Of a DNA stretch of 7,577 bases, positions 5,075 through 7,577 are shown piece after piece (within the stretch, counting starts at the first letter, position 1; each line of letters begins with the position of its first letter). The position numbers and the translations under genes are program-made. The DNA comes from COE1 sp965114465 (lineage in GTDB: Bacteria; Bacillota; Clostridia; Lachnospirales; Lachnospiraceae). The notes beneath the pieces are model-generated. The model ran no database searches. It was given only the letters and a program-made list of their open reading frames with translations, and had not been told where the DNA came from. The DNA lies in the NCBI GenBank assembly GCA_965114465.1, contig CBCOYO010000160.1, positions 1 through 7,577 on the forward strand. Direction: 5' to 3'.

Positions 5075-7480
5075 CTATTTGAATTCACAGATTGTCACGC
5101 CGGAATCGCCTTCGCCATATTCTCCTAAATGAAAAGATTTCACATAGGAAACGCGTCTTAAATGCTGCTGTACTGCCTGCCGCAGTGCGCCTGTGCCTTT
5201 CCCGTGTACAATGCGTACACTTGGAACATGCGAAAGGTAGGCATCATCTAGGTATTTGTCCAGTTCTGACAATGCTTCGTCAACGGTTCTGCCAAGCAGA
5301 TTAATTTCTGTTGAAATAGTTGCGGTTTTGGAACTGCCGATATTGGAACTGCTGGAACTTTTCGCATTGTTTCCCCATCCTTTTTGATAGTTTGTTACAC
5401 CGGGCATTGTGTCGTCTTTTAATAGGACTAAATCTTTAATATTAACTTTTGAGCGAATAATGCCACACTGTACAAATAAATTGCCTTTGTCGTCAGGTTT
5501 GGAAGATACTGTTCCTTTTAAGCCCATTGAAACGACTTTTACAAAATCACCAGGTTTAAGTTGGTTGGGTTTCAACACTTTATGTGTGGGTTTATTGTTG
5601 TCAGATTCTGTAAGTTTTTTATTCTTCTCTGTGATTTTATCGCGGACTTTGGTGCGGGCTTTTTCTAAATCTTGAATAGAAGTTTTGCCTGTGTTGGCTT
5701 TCTGGAAAGTGCGAATTGTTTCGTCAGCGACTTCCTTAGCCTCCTGTAAAATTTGCCTTGCTTCCTCTTGCGCTTCACGTAGAATTTTTTCCTTTTGGGA
5801 TTCAAGGCGTTCTTGTTTTTGCTCTAATTTCTGCTTTAGAGAACCGATTTCCAGTTTGTAACGCTGGATTTCATTTTGTTCTTGCTCAATGGTTTTGCGG
5901 CTTGTTTCTAGGTTAGCAAGCAAATCTTCAAAACTCTCTTCTTCCTCACTAATATGTTCCTTTGCGGACTCGATAATTTCGTCAGGAAGTCCTAATTTGG
6001 AGGAAATCGCGAAGGCATTACTCTTGCCTGGAATGCCGATGAGCAGCTTATAAGTGGGGCGGAGTGTTTCCACATCAAATTCACAGCAGGCGTTTTCCAC
6101 ATAGGAAGTCGTCAGGGCAAATACTTTTAACTCGCTGTAATGGGTCGTTGCCATTGTGCGGATGCCGCGGTTGTGCAGATGTTTTAATATCGCAATGGCA
6201 AGCGCTGCGCCTTCTGTGGGATCAGTTCCTGCGCCGAGTTCATCAAAAATGCAGAGAGAATCTTGGTCTGCGTGCTTCAATATGGAAATGGTATTTGTCA
6301 TGTGCGCCGAAAAGGTGGATAGGCTTTGCTCAATGCTTTGTTCATCACCGATATCAGCATAAACTTCTGTAAAAACACCAAGTTCCGAGCGGTCGAGCGC
6401 TGGAATATGCAGTCCGGATTGCCCCATTAAGGTAAAAAGTCCAACGGTTTTTAAAGAAACTGTTTTTCCGCCAGTGTTAGGGCCTGTTACAATTAAAAGG
6501 TCAAAATCTTTTCCAAGATGAATGTCAATCGGAACAACTTTTTTCTTGTCCAAAAGAGGGTGGCGTCCTTTACGGATATAAATGTAACGGTTGTTATTAA
6601 ATAATGGGCGTGATGCATTCATATCAACGGCAAGGCTTGCCCGAGCAAAAATAAAGTCCAATTTTGTTAGCAGGCGGTAATTATTTGCCAATTCTTCGGT
6701 ATGTTCTCCAGCAGTGGCACTTAATTCTGCAAGAATGCGTTCAATTTCATCCTGCTCCTGCATGGCAAGTTCTTTTAACTGATTATTGAGATTGACAACT
6801 ACAGCCGGCTCAATAAAAAGTGTCGAACCTGTCGAGGACTGATCGTGAATCATACCTGGAACATTGCTTTTATGTTCGGCTTTTACTGGAATACAATAAC
6901 GGTTGTTACGCATTGTAACAACTGCATCTTGCAGATAGGTGCGATAACTGCCGTTTACCATTCCAGTTAGTTGGTTGTGAATCTTTTCGTTTGTTAAATG
7001 GATGCTGCGCCGGATATGTTTTAAGGTGCTGCTTGCGTCGTCAGCGATTTCTTCTTCAGAGAGTATGCAGCGGTTAATTTCGTTTTGCAGCGGCGTCAAC
7101 GGTTCTAGGTTATTAAAATATGCTTGTAAACTGTCGTCAATTTCTTCATTGTTTTCCGCACGGGAAAACGTTTTGGCTCTTGTGGCGCACGCAAGGGACT
7201 GCGCAATTTTTAACAGTTCAACAGCAGAAAGAGAACCACCGATTTCCAGCGTTTTAACACTATAGCCGATATCTTTATTGCCGCTAAAGTGGATGCGTCC
7301 GCCTTTTACAAGCCGTGTAAATGCGTCGGCAGTTTGCTGCTGGGCTTCTTCAATTTCTTTTAATTCGGTCATTGGCAGAAGCTTTTCACAAAGCGCTTTT
7401 CCAGGTTCAGAAGTGGCTTTGTCTGCCAATAAATGAATAATTTTATGATATTCGAGTATTCGTAATGCTTTCTCGTTCAT
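5075..7480 (-). CDS. mutS2: MutS2: MutS-like ATPase with C-terminal Smr domain
   Basis: This is an 801-residue cytoplasmic MutS paralogue that lacks the mismatch-recognition domain of MutS. In Bacillus, MutS2 senses collided ribosomes and splits them; in other bacteria it is reported to suppress recombination. The core/lever region occupies about 1-320. The ATPase has Walker A GPNTGGKT at 333-340, the signature block SLSTFSAHM at 386-394, Walker B LCIFDELGAGTDP at 409-421 (D413, E414) and the TTHY switch at 445-448. A long charged coiled coil spans about 505-595, followed by a KOW-like segment (about 640-688, KPGDFVKV..GLKGTV), a Ser-rich linker (about 705-718) and the Smr domain (about 726-797) with HGKGTGALR at 759-767. 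The usual LDLRG at the start of Smr reads INLLG here. The frame extends to a TTG at 7492, but that overlaps the Shine-Dalgarno sequence; ATG 7478-7480, five bases after GGAGG, is the start. It is the first gene of the cluster in this window, and a repeat element lies just upstream of it. Confidence 0.96.
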   Translation of the reverse strand: MNEKALRILEYHKIIHLLADKATSEPGKALCEKLLPMTELKEIEEAQQQTADAFTRLVKGGRIHFSGNKDIGYSVKTLEIGGSLSAVELLKIAQSLACATRAKTFSRAENNEEIDDSLQAYFNNLEPLTPLQNEINRCILSEEEIADDASSTLKHIRRSIHLTNEKIHNQLTGMVNGSYRTYLQDAVVTMRNNRYCIPVKAEHKSNVPGMIHDQSSTGSTLFIEPAVVVNLNNQLKELAMQEQDEIERILAELSATAGEHTEELANNYRLLTKLDFIFARASLAVDMNASRPLFNNNRYIYIRKGRHPLLDKKKVVPIDIHLGKDFDLLIVTGPNTGGKTVSLKTVGLFTLMGQSGLHIPALDRSELGVFTEVYADIGDEQSIEQSLSTFSAHMTNTISILKHADQDSLCIFDELGAGTDPTEGAALAIAILKHLHNRGIRTMATTHYSELKVFALTTSYVENACCEFDVETLRPTYKLLIGIPGKSNAFAISSKLGLPDEIIESAKEHISEEEESFEDLLANLETSRKTIEQEQNEIQRYKLEIGSLKQKLEQKQERLESQKEKILREAQEEARQILQEAKEVADETIRTFQKANTGKTSIQDLEKARTKVRDKITEKNKKLTESDNNKPTHKVLKPNQLKPGDFVKVVSMGLKGTVSSKPDDKGNLFVQCGIIRSKVNIKDLVLLKDDTMPGVTNYQKGWGNNAKSSSSSNIGSSKTATISTEINLLGRTVDEALSELDKYLDDAYLSHVPSVRIVHGKGTGALRQAVQQHLRRVSYVKSFHLGEYGEGDSGVTICEFK

Positions 7481-7485
7481 GTTAA

Positions 7486-7490
7486 CCTCC
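7486..7490 (-). promoter_or_regulatory. ribosome binding site deciding the mutS2 start
   Basis: GGAGG on the minus strand, five bases before ATG 7480. The alternative in-frame TTG at 7492 forms part of TTGGAGG and has no ribosome binding site of its own, so the first four residues of the longer frame (MEVN) are dropped. Confidence 0.85.
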
Positions 7491-7524
7491 AAAGTCGGAT
7501 TGCTTATGGTAACGATTATTAGTA

Positions 7525-7577
7525 TGTAACAGTTCAGGTAGGTCTGCGCATTTACTGCGCTGACCGTAATAAAATGT
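7525..7577. mobile_element. second GTAACAGTTC element, cut by the window edge
   Basis: TGTAACAGTTCAG at 7525-7537 is identical over 13 bases to 2026-2038. The sequence inward aligns with the reversed right end of the 2024-2164 element: a short spacer (5 versus 6 bases), then GG, a stem, the loop TTTAC and the returning stem. The hairpin here is GGTCtGCGCA 7541-7550, loop 7551-7555, TGCGCtGACC 7556-7565: nine Watson-Crick pairs with one T-T mismatch. The other end lies outside the window. Its outer end is 44 bases upstream of the mutS2 ATG, so the mutS2 promoter must lie inside or beyond it, or in the short segment between; I could not find a good one in that segment. Confidence 0.65.

Noticed and set aside
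7211..7220. TAACAGTTCA inside mutS2, resembling the repeat termini
   Set aside because: It lies in conserved coding sequence of MutS2, has no partner arm or TTTAC hairpin nearby, and differs from GTAACAGTTCA at its left end (T instead of G before TAACAGTTCA). It is best taken as coincidence.
1..7577. CRISPR array, tRNA, rRNA or riboswitch
   Set aside because: I saw no regularly spaced direct repeats, no cloverleaf with a T-arm motif, and no known riboswitch core in any gap.

Overview
The window looks like a chromosomal segment of an AT-rich, low-GC Gram-positive anaerobe, most likely class Clostridia and probably a Lachnospiraceae-type lineage. This rests on strong GGAGG ribosome binding sites, AT-rich gaps, a MutS2 whose C-terminal region resembles those I recall from Lachnospiraceae, and an AAA-ATPase/PD-(D/E)XK protein of a family that is expanded in Clostridia. 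It is an inference from protein character, not a search result.

All five confident genes are on the minus strand. Read in the direction of transcription (right to left) they are mutS2 (7480 to 5075), an OmpR-family response regulator (5001 to 4300), its sensor histidine kinase (4278 to 2851), thrH (2794 to 2192) and, after a repeat-bearing gap, an AAA-ATPase/PD-(D/E)XK protein (1945 to 383). The first four are separated by only 73, 21 and 56 bases with no convincing internal terminator, so they may be co-transcribed. The ATPase gene has its own good sigma-A-type promoter at 1984-2011. Two starts need correcting: thrH and mutS2 each have an in-frame TTG overlapping the Shine-Dalgarno sequence, and the real start is the ATG 5-8 bases after GGAGG.

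The non-coding DNA is the least ordinary part. The 10-mer GTAACAGTTC, or its complement, occurs four times exactly and once with one mismatch, always between genes. At 2024-2164 it forms the 13-bp perfect termini of a 141-bp MITE-like element. At 7525 it begins a second, related copy cut off by the window edge. At 27-58 it forms a compact palindrome. The 2024 and 7525 copies share a subterminal hairpin with the same TTTAC loop and three compensatory stem differences, which argues that the fold itself is conserved. Because the 27-58 and 2024-2164 copies lie on either side of the AAA-ATPase gene, that gene may have arrived as a cassette.

The left edge (1-382) has no gene I can support. It holds the 27-58 palindrome, possibly the tail of a plus-strand frame, and a separate imperfect palindrome about 115 bases long at 123-236 that would fold into one long hairpin and is unrelated to the GTAACAGTTC family.

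Functionally, mutS2 (ribosome-collision rescue or recombination control), a two-component system of unknown signal, and thrH (phosphoserine phosphatase/homoserine phosphotransferase) do not form an obvious pathway. The arrangement reads as a housekeeping neighbourhood with accessory repeats and an ATPase/nuclease-like gene inserted beside it.
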